Positions 1-7,066 of a DNA stretch of 14,512 nt are shown here, piece after piece. The notes beneath the pieces are model-generated. The model made no database searches. It was given only the letters and a program-made list of their open reading frames with translations, and was not told where the DNA came from. The stretch is from a bacterium (GTDB lineage: Bacteria > Patescibacteriota > Minisyncoccia > UBA6257 > 2-01-FULL-56-20): assembly GCA_021813155.1 (NCBI GenBank), contig JAKALK010000017.1, positions 1 through 14,512 of the forward strand, given 5' to 3'. The translations under genes were made by a program, and so were the position numbers. Each line of letters begins with the position of its first letter. Within the stretch, counting starts at the first letter, position 1.

Positions 1-1
1 G

Positions 2-301
2 AGCTTAGAAGAGGCTGTTTTGCGAGAAATACAAGAAGAAACCGGTCTTGTTATTCCCGCTTCAGCGCTTCGCCGTTTTTCTTCGGTCTATGTTCGAGAT
101 GATTCTTTTGATATTGAATGGCATATGTTTTCGACTGAATTTGCGACCAAGCCTCAAATAGTTATCAACCTTAATGAACACTCAGAATTTCAATGGATAT
201 CTCCATTGGAAGCGCTGAAGATGGACGACCTAATCCATGATCTACAGGAGTCTATAAAGTTATTTTATGGCATCGCGATTGATACAGTCGTTAAAAATTA
301 A
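2..301 (+). CDS. Nudix hydrolase, C-terminal part (5' end outside the window)
   Basis: Nudix enzymes hydrolyse nucleoside diphosphates linked to another group, such as oxidised or non-canonical NTPs; the substrate here cannot be told. The frame is open from base 2, and the first visible residues SLEEAVLREIQEETGL match the second half of the Nudix box (x7-REUxEExGU). The residues REIQEET include the glutamates that bind the metal. The glycine and first glutamate of the box lie upstream of the window. The rest (FDIEWHMF, then EFQWISPLEAL) fits the last strands and helix of a small Nudix fold, and the gene ends at a TAA. A TTG at base 20 is an in-frame leucine inside the motif and not the start. 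Family is secure; the physiological role is unknown. Confidence 0.85.
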   Translation, partial: SLEEAVLREIQEETGLVIPASALRRFSSVYVRDDSFDIEWHMFSTEFATKPQIVINLNEHSEFQWISPLEALKMDDLIHDLQESIKLFYGIAIDTVVKN

Positions 302-417
302 CAATTACTTATTAGGGGAGTTTGTCTGTCGTGAACAATGTGGGTGGTAGTCATAGGAAAGCGGTATAAGTTGATTTTGGTATGGGGTAGTCGAGAAAGT
401 ATGTTAAGGTGTAATGT

Positions 418-996
418 ATGATAAAAGCATTGATTTTTGATTGGGCTGGAGTACTAGGGAAGGATGGGTATTGGATATGGTTGAAGAAAAATATTGAGGA
501 TTTTGAGAGTAGAAGGCCGTTTTTTCAAGAAATTTCTGACTACGTTGATAGTGGAAGAATTCCTCATGGCGAGTTTCTTAAAAAGTTATCTTCGGCGTCT
601 GGCAAATCAGAGAACCAAATTTGGAGAGAAGTAAAAAGCGAGATTATTATTAACGAAGAACTTGTATCTTTAGTAAGAAAAATAAAATCGAAGTACAAAA
701 TTGGGTTACTTTCTAATTTTACCTACCCATGGCTCCAAGAGGTCATTACCGAAAATAACCTTTGGGAACTCTTTGATAATCACATAATTTCGTCTGAACA
801 CAAGATGATAAAACCAAACCCCGAGATGTTTCAAAAGATGTTAGGTATGCTTGATGTAAAGCCTAATGAGGCTGTTTTTGTAGATGACCGGCAAGTACAT
901 GTGGATGCCGCAAAGAGGAGTGGATTAGAGAGTGTTTTATTTGTGAATAACGAGAAACTGGTCGAGGATTTACGGAAATTAGGAATTGAGGTTTGA
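418..996 (+). CDS. HAD-superfamily hydrolase (subfamily IA-like)
   Basis: A 192-residue cytosolic protein with all four HAD motifs. Motif I is IFDWAGVLG with nucleophile Asp8, motif II is LLSNF with Ser99, motif III is the IKPNP lysine (Lys132), and motif IV is VFVDD with Asp156/Asp157. The helical insert after motif I fits a C1-cap subfamily IA member. The second aspartate of the usual DxD (general acid/base in phosphatases) is replaced by Ala10, as in groups with DxGG or DxGN at this place, so a standard phosphatase reaction is uncertain. The start is ATG 418: AAGGTG at 406-411 is a good ribosome binding site six bases upstream. This contrasts with the leaderless starts further on. A 116-bp spacer separates it from the Nudix gene. 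Substrate unknown. Confidence 0.85.
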   Translation: MIKALIFDWAGVLGKDGYWIWLKKNIEDFESRRPFFQEISDYVDSGRIPHGEFLKKLSSASGKSENQIWREVKSEIIINEELVSLVRKIKSKYKIGLLSNFTYPWLQEVITENNLWELFDNHIISSEHKMIKPNPEMFQKMLGMLDVKPNEAVFVDDRQVHVDAAKRSGLESVLFVNNEKLVEDLRKLGIEV

Positions 997-1022
997 GCCT
1001 CTTTTATGGAGTGTGTTATATC
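993..1022 (+). promoter_or_regulatory. Promoter of the DUF2914 gene
   Basis: TTGAGC (993-998), an 18-bp spacer and TATATC (1017-1022), preceded by TGT (1014-1016) as an extended -10. The -35 box overlaps the stop codon of the HAD gene. Only six bases separate the -10 box from the GTG start at 1029, which puts the expected transcription start at or next to the start codon. Confidence 0.5.
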
Positions 1023-1028
1023 TAGAAA

Positions 1029-2144
1029 GTGGCTACTGAGACTAAGAGAAGAAAATTGATTTTGGGGCGGGCGAGGAGTTGGTATAAGAAATACGAGAGG
1101 CCCTTGTCGTCGTTATCGCTTATTAGCGGTTTCGTTTTTGATGCCGCAACCCTTAAGAGGGTTGATTTATTTTGGGAAAATTTTTGGATTGTGGTGCATC
1201 TCTTAGGGGTTGCGGTTTGTATCATTCTCATCAACCGAGGAGAGAGGGGAGAAATGGACACGAAGGACCCGGACAGAATTCACTTTTGGCTTGTTAATGC
1301 TCTCCAGTTTCTTTTCGGCGGACTTTTAAGCGTTTTTCTGGTTTTTTATTTCCGCAGCGGGGCGCTTTCGGTGAGTTGGCCGTTTTTGTTGATTCTTGTG
1401 GGAGCGTTTGTTGCCAATGAATCGCTGAAGAAAAATTACGCCCGTCTTGTTTTCCAGGTTGCTTTTTTCTTTGTGTCGCTTTTTTCTTTTGCTATTTTTC
1501 TTGTACCCGTGGTGTTTCACACAATCGGGCCCACGATGTTTCTGGCAAGCGGAGGGGTAAGTATAGTTGGACTTGGAGTTTTTCTTTTTATTTTACAGCG
1601 TTTTAACAAAGAAAAGTTTACGCGATCGGCGCGGCCGATTCTTTTATTAGTTTTATCCATTTTTTTGGTGATAAATGGCTTGTACTTTTTAAAGCTGATT
1701 CCCCCGATTCCTCTTTCTTTAAAGGACGCGGATGTTTTCCACTCTCTTGTTAATAACGGACCGGGGAATTATACGGTTCTATACGAGAAGCAGGGATTTT
1801 TCGGTTTTCTTAGTTGGAGCGATAACGTTCACCTTGTTTTAGGGAGCCCTTTATATGTTTACAGTGCGGTTTTTTCTCCTACTTCTTTAAATATCGGCAT
1901 TAATCATGAATGGCAGTGGTACGATGAGGCGGGAGGAGTTTGGGTTACGAAAAGCAAGGTTCCTCTTTCTGTTTTTGGCGGTAGAGACGGGGGTTATAAA
2001 ACTTATTCAATGAAAACAGGCCTTTTAGCTGGGAAGTGGAGAGTAAATATTGAGACCGAGCGCGGCGAGGTTATCGGCCGGTTGCGTTTTAACATTATAC
2101 CCGTGAGTACAGAGCCGATTCTTAAGAAGGGTATTATTAGTTGA
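1029..2144 (+). CDS. Multi-spanning membrane protein with C-terminal DUF2914 domain
   Basis: A 371-residue protein of unknown function. The N-terminal two thirds has about six hydrophobic segments (roughly residues 51-69, 88-108, 116-130, 141-163, 169-190, 203-222). A soluble C-terminal part of about 145 residues follows. Its end (about 290-357) has the DUF2914 pattern: HEWQWYDEAGGVWV, then GGYKTYSMK, GKWRVNIETERGEVIG and RLRF. DUF2914 is a small beta-rich domain of unknown function found in membrane proteins. The start is GTG 1029, with no Shine-Dalgarno but a -10 box six bases upstream. It has its own promoter and is separated from pilB by 85 bp that also hold a promoter, so a link to the pilus genes is only positional. 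The membrane architecture and DUF2914 call are fairly sure. Confidence 0.75.
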   Translation: MATETKRRKLILGRARSWYKKYERPLSSLSLISGFVFDAATLKRVDLFWENFWIVVHLLGVAVCIILINRGERGEMDTKDPDRIHFWLVNALQFLFGGLLSVFLVFYFRSGALSVSWPFLLILVGAFVANESLKKNYARLVFQVAFFFVSLFSFAIFLVPVVFHTIGPTMFLASGGVSIVGLGVFLFILQRFNKEKFTRSARPILLLVLSIFLVINGLYFLKLIPPIPLSLKDADVFHSLVNNGPGNYTVLYEKQGFFGFLSWSDNVHLVLGSPLYVYSAVFSPTSLNIGINHEWQWYDEAGGVWVTKSKVPLSVFGGRDGGYKTYSMKTGLLAGKWRVNIETERGEVIGRLRFNIIPVSTEPILKKGIIS

Positions 2145-2213
2145 AGCTGATCTTGAGTTTGAAGTGAAATAGGAGGGATGTGAGGGATACTTTTATTTTA
2201 CAGAGCCGGCTTG

Positions 2214-2222
2214 TGTTATAAT
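2214..2222 (+). promoter_or_regulatory. Extended -10 promoter of pilB
   Basis: TGTTATAAT is a perfect extended -10 element (TGnTATAAT). No good -35 lies at 16-18 bp; TTTACA (2197-2202) is present but only 14 bp away. The ATG of pilB begins seven bases after the -10 box, so the transcript is expected to start at or next to the ATG. The TGTGTTATA string also occurs at 1012-1020, and a near copy (TGTGTCATAA) at 12951-12960. Confidence 0.6.
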
Positions 2223-2229
2223 AGAAAGT

Positions 2230-3522
2230 ATGGAAAAAAGTAAGCCCACTCAACCAGATACAAAAAAAGGGAAATCGATCCACGAATTGAACGATGTTGG
2301 GTCCTTAAAGCTTGAAATTGAGCGGCAGATTACTAAGCCGCTCGAAGAGGTTTCGATTGTGAGTTTGGTTAACCTGTTTGTGAAATATGCTTATGTCGCC
2401 AGAGCTTCGGATGTTCACTTAGATCCAACAACAGATAAGATTAGGGTGAGGTTTAGGATAGACGGTATTTTACATGATATTTTTGACAAAATTTTCATTA
2501 CCAAATCTTTGCACCAGGAGATTATTAGTCGGATTAAGGTAATGTCGGGACTTAGAACTGATGAACATTTTCTACCCCAAGATGGGAGGTTTAAGACAGA
2601 TCCCGACGGAGTGGGGCCGATTGATGTGAGGGTTTCGATTATGCCCACCTACTATGGGGAAAACGCGGTTCTTAGAATTTTAGCTGAGACCCACACTTTT
2701 ACTTTGGAGGATTTGGGTTTCTTGTCTGATGAGCTAAAGAAGGTTGAGCGGGCAATTAAAAAGCCTTACGGGATGATTTTGGCGAACGGGCCAACCGGTT
2801 CTGGGAAAAGTACAACTCTTTATACTATTTTGAAGCGACTAAATATTCCGGAAACTTCGATAATTACTGTTGAAGATCCTATAGAATATTCTCTTGAAGG
2901 AATTACTCAGGTCCAGACTGATGCAAGGGTGGGGCTTACTTTTGCCAACGGGCTGCGGTCAATTTTAAGGCAAGATCCCAACGTTATTATGGTGGGGGAA
3001 ATCCGCGACCAAGAAACTGCTTCGATTGCTGTAAACGCCGCCTTGACTGGCCACCTGCTTTTATCAACACTTCACACCAACGATTCAGCTACTACTTTCC
3101 CTCGTTTGATGGACATGGGGGTGCCGCCGTTTTTAATCGCTTCGACGGTGAATATTGCTATGGGACAGCGTTTAATTCGGACTTTGTGCCAATCCTGCAA
3201 GAAAAAACGCGAGCTTTCAAGTAGCGAGCTCGATAGCTTGAAAGAAATGATTCCTAACCTCAAGGAAAGAAAGTTGGTTTTTTACATTGGGACAGGTTGT
3301 GATACTTGTGGTGGAACTGGCTATCATGGGCGGACCGGCATTCGGGAGGTGATTGAAGTTAACGATGAAATTCGCAATCTAATTATGGCAAGGGCAAATA
3401 GCCAGCAAATTAAAGAAGCGGCGGTTAAAAACGGCATGAGGACTATGCTCCAGAATGGGCTTGAGAAGGCGATGGAAGGGGTAACTAGCCTTGAAGAAGT
3501 TTTGAGAATAATTCATGAATAG
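2230..3522 (+). CDS. pilB: Type IV pilus assembly ATPase PilB/GspE
   Basis: Cytoplasmic hexameric motor that powers pilus extension together with the platform protein PilC. The 430 residues show the full catalytic core: an N2-type domain (ASDVHLDP near residue 60), Walker A GPTGSGKS (187-194), Asp box EDPIEY (near 215), Walker B VIMVGEIRD (near 252-258) and His box HLLLSTLHT (275-283). A zinc-binding tetracysteine is also present (Cys320, Cys323, Cys357, Cys360), typical of PilB/GspE and absent from PilT. At 430 residues it is shorter than the usual about 560, because the N-terminal N1 domain is missing. The promoter just upstream supports ATG 2230 as the true start, so the short form is likely real. 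It is the first gene of the cluster, 45 bp before pilC. Confidence 0.95.
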   Translation: MEKSKPTQPDTKKGKSIHELNDVGSLKLEIERQITKPLEEVSIVSLVNLFVKYAYVARASDVHLDPTTDKIRVRFRIDGILHDIFDKIFITKSLHQEIISRIKVMSGLRTDEHFLPQDGRFKTDPDGVGPIDVRVSIMPTYYGENAVLRILAETHTFTLEDLGFLSDELKKVERAIKKPYGMILANGPTGSGKSTTLYTILKRLNIPETSIITVEDPIEYSLEGITQVQTDARVGLTFANGLRSILRQDPNVIMVGEIRDQETASIAVNAALTGHLLLSTLHTNDSATTFPRLMDMGVPPFLIASTVNIAMGQRLIRTLCQSCKKKRELSSSELDSLKEMIPNLKERKLVFYIGTGCDTCGGTGYHGRTGIREVIEVNDEIRNLIMARANSQQIKEAAVKNGMRTMLQNGLEKAMEGVTSLEEVLRIIHE

Positions 3523-3567
3523 ATCATATTTTATATTTTTAATCTGTCAGCCTAGTTGATTTTTGAC

Positions 3568-4659
3568 ATGGCACCAGAAAGAAAATTAGCTCACCGAGGC
3601 GTTTTCTTAGTTTTTGAGAGGCTTTCCGTTCAAGAGAAGATTAATTTTGCTCGCCATCTTGCGATTGTCATTAAAGCTGGTTTGCCTTTGATTGAAGGAT
3701 TAAGAATTATTCGCCATCAGATTAGTTCTAAAACATTGATTGAAATTGTTGATAAGCTTATCGCCGACGTAGAAAAAGGACAGTCTCTCGCCGACAGCTT
3801 GGAATCACACCGACACATTTTTGGCGATTTCTTTATAAATATTATTAGGGTAGGAGAAACAAGCGGCAGCTTGGCTCAAAATTTAATTTATCTGGCCGAA
3901 GAGCTTAAGAAGGCTAAGGTTCTTAAAAGCAAAATTAAAGGAGCAATGGTTTATCCGATCGTGATTTTTATCGCCACAGTGGCGATTACTGGTTTTTTAA
4001 CTTTCGTGGTTTTTCCCAAAATTATTCCCGTTTTTACTGGATTGAATATAAAGTTGCCGATTACCACGAGAATGCTCATTGAGGTTTTGAACTTTTTTAA
4101 AGCTAACGGTATTCAAGCTTTAATCGGACTTATTGTTTTCATAGTTGGGTTTAGATTTCTTTTGAGGTTTAGGCCGGTGAAATACCTTTTTGATCGATCA
4201 ATTTTTTTTGTTCCTGTAGTTTCAGGTTTAGTGATCGATGTGAATATGGCAAATTTTACAAGAATTTTGGGACTGCTCCTTAAAGGAGGTATTCGCATTG
4301 TGGAGGCGACTACGATTACTGCTAGCACCTTCGGGAATTTGGTTTATAAAAGGGCCTTAACAAATGCCGAGGAAAACATTCGGCGCGGGGAACAGTTGGG
4401 CGGATACCTGGAGGAAAGAGAGAATCTTTTCCCGGCCATTCTTTCGGGGATGATCAAAATTGGAGAAAACACCGGTAATTTAGAGGAAAATCTTTTTTAC
4501 CTTTCAGATTATTATCTCGAAGAAGTTGATAATAAACTTCGAAGTTTAACGACCTTACTTGAACCTCTGATGCTTTTGATTATGGGAGTTTTTGTTGGTT
4601 TCGTGGCAATTTCGATTATTTTGCCTATTTACTCGATTTCGCAGGGTTTGAGCAATTAA
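3568..4659 (+). CDS. pilC: Type IV pilus inner-membrane platform protein PilC/GspF
   Basis: Inner-membrane platform protein that couples PilB to the insertion of pilin subunits. About 363 residues with two T2SSF domains. The first starts near RLSVQEKINFARHLAIVIKAG and the second near NMANFTRILGLLLKGG, each with the family signature (LAQNLIYLAEEL and LEENLFYLSDYY). Three hydrophobic segments are visible: after the first domain (about 127-155), about 184-204, and near the C-terminus (about 330-355). I chose ATG 3568; an in-frame TTG at 3556 would add four residues, but neither start has a clear Shine-Dalgarno. It ends 14 bp before the next gene, so it is most likely in one transcript with pilB and the prepilin-like gene. 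Confidence 0.93.
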   Translation: MAPERKLAHRGVFLVFERLSVQEKINFARHLAIVIKAGLPLIEGLRIIRHQISSKTLIEIVDKLIADVEKGQSLADSLESHRHIFGDFFINIIRVGETSGSLAQNLIYLAEELKKAKVLKSKIKGAMVYPIVIFIATVAITGFLTFVVFPKIIPVFTGLNIKLPITTRMLIEVLNFFKANGIQALIGLIVFIVGFRFLLRFRPVKYLFDRSIFFVPVVSGLVIDVNMANFTRILGLLLKGGIRIVEATTITASTFGNLVYKRALTNAEENIRRGEQLGGYLEERENLFPAILSGMIKIGENTGNLEENLFYLSDYYLEEVDNKLRSLTTLLEPLMLLIMGVFVGFVAISIILPIYSISQGLSN

Positions 4660-4673
4660 GGCATGCACAGAAT

Positions 4674-6425
4674 ATGAAGAAGGGTTTTTCTTTAATAGAT
4701 GTAGTAATTAGTATCGGGATTATTGTCCTCCTATTTGGAGGAATCTATATGATATATTTTTCGATTTTAGATGTGGTTAGTAACTTAGAGATAAGAACGG
4801 CTGCAACTTCGGTGTTGGATCAGCATGTTGAGACAATCCGAAATATGCCTTACGAGAACGTGGGAACGGTTGGGGGGGTACCGGCCGGAACAATACCTCA
4901 GGTTCAGCAGGTAGTTTTTGGCGATTTTGATTTTTCGGTAAGGACAACCATTAGGAATATTGACGATCCCTTTGATGGCACTTTGGGTGGGTCGCCTAAC
5001 GATACTGCTCCGGCCGATTACAAGTTAGTTGAAGTAGAGGTGAGTTGTTCGAGTTGTGTTAAGTTTGTGCCGCTGGTTTTCACAACTACTGTGTCGCCGA
5101 AGAGTTTAGAGAGCGCCAGCAACAATGGTTCTTTATTCCTTAATGTTTTTGATGCCGTGGGGGCGCCGGTTAGCGGGGCATTGATGCATGTAGTCAACGC
5201 GAGCGTAACTCCTTCGATTGATCTTTTTGATGGTACGAACGCGAGCGGTGTTTTGCAGCTCGTCGGAGTGCCGACTAGTTCTCAAGGTTATCAAATTACT
5301 GCAAGTAAAACGGGATATTCTGAAGAAAAAACTTATCCGGTTGGTGCTCCCGGGAATCCTAATCCCACAAAGCCGCACGCAACAGTGGCGGCTCAAACTG
5401 TTACCCAGCTAAGTTTTGCAATCGATAAGGTTAGTACGTTCAACGTGTACACATCGGGTCCGAGATGCGAACCGGTACCGGATGTGAATTTTTCTATAAG
5501 TGGATCGAAATTAATTGGATCAAACCCTGATGTGATTAAGTTTTCTACGACATCAGCAACTGATGTCGTAGGACTTAAAACTTTTAATAGTCTTGAGTGG
5601 GATACTTATTCTTTAACATTAAATTCTTCTTCTTTAGATATTTTAGGTACGTTGCCTCTTGTGCCAGTTGTGATTGCCCCAAGTTCAACCAATGATTTCC
5701 GATTTATAACCCAGCCAGCCTCATCCCGATCGTTTCTTGCAACAGTTAAAGATGCACAGAGTGGAGCGGGCGTTTCTGACGCTTCTGTGAATCTTGCAAA
5801 AACAGGTTTTTCTTCGACTTTAGTGACTGGCAGGAGTTTCTTGGCGCAAACGGATTGGTCGAGTAACCAGTACGATAGCCAAAGCGGGGGAATCGACACG
5901 ACGAACCCTGCTGGAACATTGAAGCTTTTGATGGATGCGTCTTCTACTTATAATACATCGACAGAAAATTGGCTTATATCGAATACTTTGGATTTTGGGG
6001 GAGCGACAACTACTTTCTACAGTCTTAATTGGAGTCCTATTTCTGAACCCTCTCAGACGACCCTGAAGGTTCAGTTAGCTTCTAATAATGATAATGCTAG
6101 TTGGAGTTTTGTTGGTCCTGATGGCTCGGCGAGTTCTTATTATACTAACCCCAGTTCAACTGTTTGGGCTGGTCACAACGGCAGTCGCTATTTGAGGTAT
6201 AAGGTTTATTTGTCGACCAGCGATCCGAATGCCACTCCAGAGATGCGAGATATTGCCTTTGAGTTTAGGGGGGTTTGTGTCCCGCCAGCTCAAGTTCTTT
6301 TTCTGAATTTAGATTTAGGTACATATGATCTTACAGTCGATGCGCCAGGGTATCTTCAAGCAACAAGCTCGGTTTCAATTGGTGGAAGTTGGCAGCAGCA
6401 GGAAATTTTGATGAATAAGCTATAA
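4674..6425 (+). CDS. Large modular prepilin-like protein with beta-sandwich domains
   Basis: A 583-residue protein starting with a type III (prepilin) signal: a very short leader MKKG, cleavage expected after Gly4, then FSLIDVVISIGIIVLLF. The +5 residue is Asp9 in place of the usual Glu. A pilin-like alpha helix continues to about residue 60. SCSSC (Cys125, Cys128) follows. Residues about 150-235 resemble a carboxypeptidase-regulatory or CnaB-like beta-sandwich (GAPVSGALMHV, SQGYQITASKTGYSE). About 250-345 is another beta-rich segment. About 352-385 looks like the first half of a further such domain, about 393-530 a lectin/discoidin-like segment (NRYLRYKVYLS-type motif, here GSRYLRYKVYLS), and about 536-583 the closing strands (LDLGTYDLTVDAPGY). 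Ordinary pilins have 120-200 residues, so this is probably a minor or tip subunit that binds surfaces; that role is inference. ATG 4674 has at most a weak AAGG upstream. Confidence 0.75.
   Translation: MKKGFSLIDVVISIGIIVLLFGGIYMIYFSILDVVSNLEIRTAATSVLDQHVETIRNMPYENVGTVGGVPAGTIPQVQQVVFGDFDFSVRTTIRNIDDPFDGTLGGSPNDTAPADYKLVEVEVSCSSCVKFVPLVFTTTVSPKSLESASNNGSLFLNVFDAVGAPVSGALMHVVNASVTPSIDLFDGTNASGVLQLVGVPTSSQGYQITASKTGYSEEKTYPVGAPGNPNPTKPHATVAAQTVTQLSFAIDKVSTFNVYTSGPRCEPVPDVNFSISGSKLIGSNPDVIKFSTTSATDVVGLKTFNSLEWDTYSLTLNSSSLDILGTLPLVPVVIAPSSTNDFRFITQPASSRSFLATVKDAQSGAGVSDASVNLAKTGFSSTLVTGRSFLAQTDWSSNQYDSQSGGIDTTNPAGTLKLLMDASSTYNTSTENWLISNTLDFGGATTTFYSLNWSPISEPSQTTLKVQLASNNDNASWSFVGPDGSASSYYTNPSSTVWAGHNGSRYLRYKVYLSTSDPNATPEMRDIAFEFRGVCVPPAQVLFLNLDLGTYDLTVDAPGYLQATSSVSIGGSWQQQEILMNKL
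5545..5571. repeat. Perfect 12-bp inverted repeat with 3-nt loop inside the prepilin-like gene
   Basis: CTACGACATCAG (5545-5556), loop CAA, CTGATGTCGTAG (5560-5571). The arms are perfectly complementary and would form a stable mRNA hairpin or DNA cruciform. It lies in frame and encodes part of a Ser/Thr-rich stretch (STTSATDVVG). There is no T-run after it, so it is not an ordinary intrinsic terminator. Confidence 0.9.
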
Positions 6426-6437
6426 GCTTTTTATAAT
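6408..6437 (+). promoter_or_regulatory. Internal promoter before the PilW/PulJ-like gene
   Basis: TTGATG (6408-6413), 18-bp spacer, TATAAT (6432-6437). Five bases separate the -10 box from ATG 6443, and no Shine-Dalgarno is present. The -35 lies inside the end of the preceding gene, so the minor prepilin genes could be transcribed separately from pilBC. Confidence 0.55.
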
Positions 6438-6442
6438 TTGCG

Positions 6443-7066
6443 ATGAAATATTTCAAAAATTACATTTTGGCCCGCGGAGGTTTCTCTTTGATTGAGGTGA
6501 TTATTTTTGTCGTCATTGGGGCGGCGTTGCTTTTTGTGGTTTCGAGCTTAAGCCGGAATGTGTCCAATATAGAAGTTTTTGTTAATCAGAAGCTTCAATC
6601 CAGAAGCGACCTGGCGCAAACTTTTGAAATTCTTGTTACAGAAATCCGCTCAGCAGGTCAGTCAAGTAACGGTGCTTATCCTATTAGTTCGGCATCGACT
6701 AGCTCGCTGACTTTTTTTAGCGATGTGGACCAAGATTCTATTTTTGAAAGAGTGCGTTATACCCTTGGCACTAGTACCGTTGTAAAAGGAGTTATAAAAC
6801 CTTCTGGTAATCCTTTGGTTTATGCAACTTCTTCGGAAGTATTGAGAACTGTGATTGATAATGTAGTTTTAAGTACTAGCACTAATCTTTTTGATTATTT
6901 TGATGCTAATTATACTGGTTCTCAAGCTCCTTTGGCTTCGCCAGTGGATGTCTCTAAAATTAGAATGGTAAAAATATCGGTTTACGTAGATACTAATCCC
7001 GGAAAGGCGCCTAAGCCGACCCTGTTTACCAACACGGTTACAATTAGAAATCTTAAAAGTAATTGA
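6443..7066 (+). CDS. PilW/PulJ-like minor prepilin
   Basis: A 207-residue prepilin-like protein. The leader is 13 residues (MKYFKNYILARGG), with cleavage expected between Gly13 and Phe14 in GG/FSLIEV and the conserved Glu18 at +5. A hydrophobic helix follows to about residue 35. The C-terminal part (LTFFSDVDQDSIFERVRYTLG, then VLRTVIDNVV) resembles PilW/PulJ minor pseudopilins, which join the priming complex at the pilus tip. The protein has no cysteines. Start ATG 6443 follows a TATAAT box by five bases. Its TGA overlaps the ATG of the next gene by one base (TGATG), a sign of translational coupling. Prepilin status is sure; assignment to PilW/PulJ is by order and general pattern. Confidence 0.8.
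   Translation: MKYFKNYILARGGFSLIEVIIFVVIGAALLFVVSSLSRNVSNIEVFVNQKLQSRSDLAQTFEILVTEIRSAGQSSNGAYPISSASTSSLTFFSDVDQDSIFERVRYTLGTSTVVKGVIKPSGNPLVYATSSEVLRTVIDNVVLSTSTNLFDYFDANYTGSQAPLASPVDVSKIRMVKISVYVDTNPGKAPKPTLFTNTVTIRNLKSN

Noticed and set aside
338..421. 27-codon frame between the Nudix and HAD genes, overlapping the HAD start as ATGA
   Set aside because: No Shine-Dalgarno at a useful distance, no recognisable protein features, and the HAD gene has its own ribosome binding site.
3214..3244. CTTTCAAG / CTTGAAAG inverted repeat around a GAGCTC palindrome in pilB
   Set aside because: Eight-bp arms with a 15-nt loop inside a conserved coding region (between the cysteine pairs); plausible by chance from Ser/Leu/Glu codons.
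3556..3567. TTG start adding four residues to PilC
   Set aside because: ATG 3568 is the more usual codon and the extra residues match nothing in the family; cannot be fully excluded.
6417..6432. AAGCT-ATA-AGCTT followed by a T-run, as a terminator after the modular prepilin gene
   Set aside because: The stem is only five pairs with two G-C pairs and overlaps a good promoter; too weak to call.
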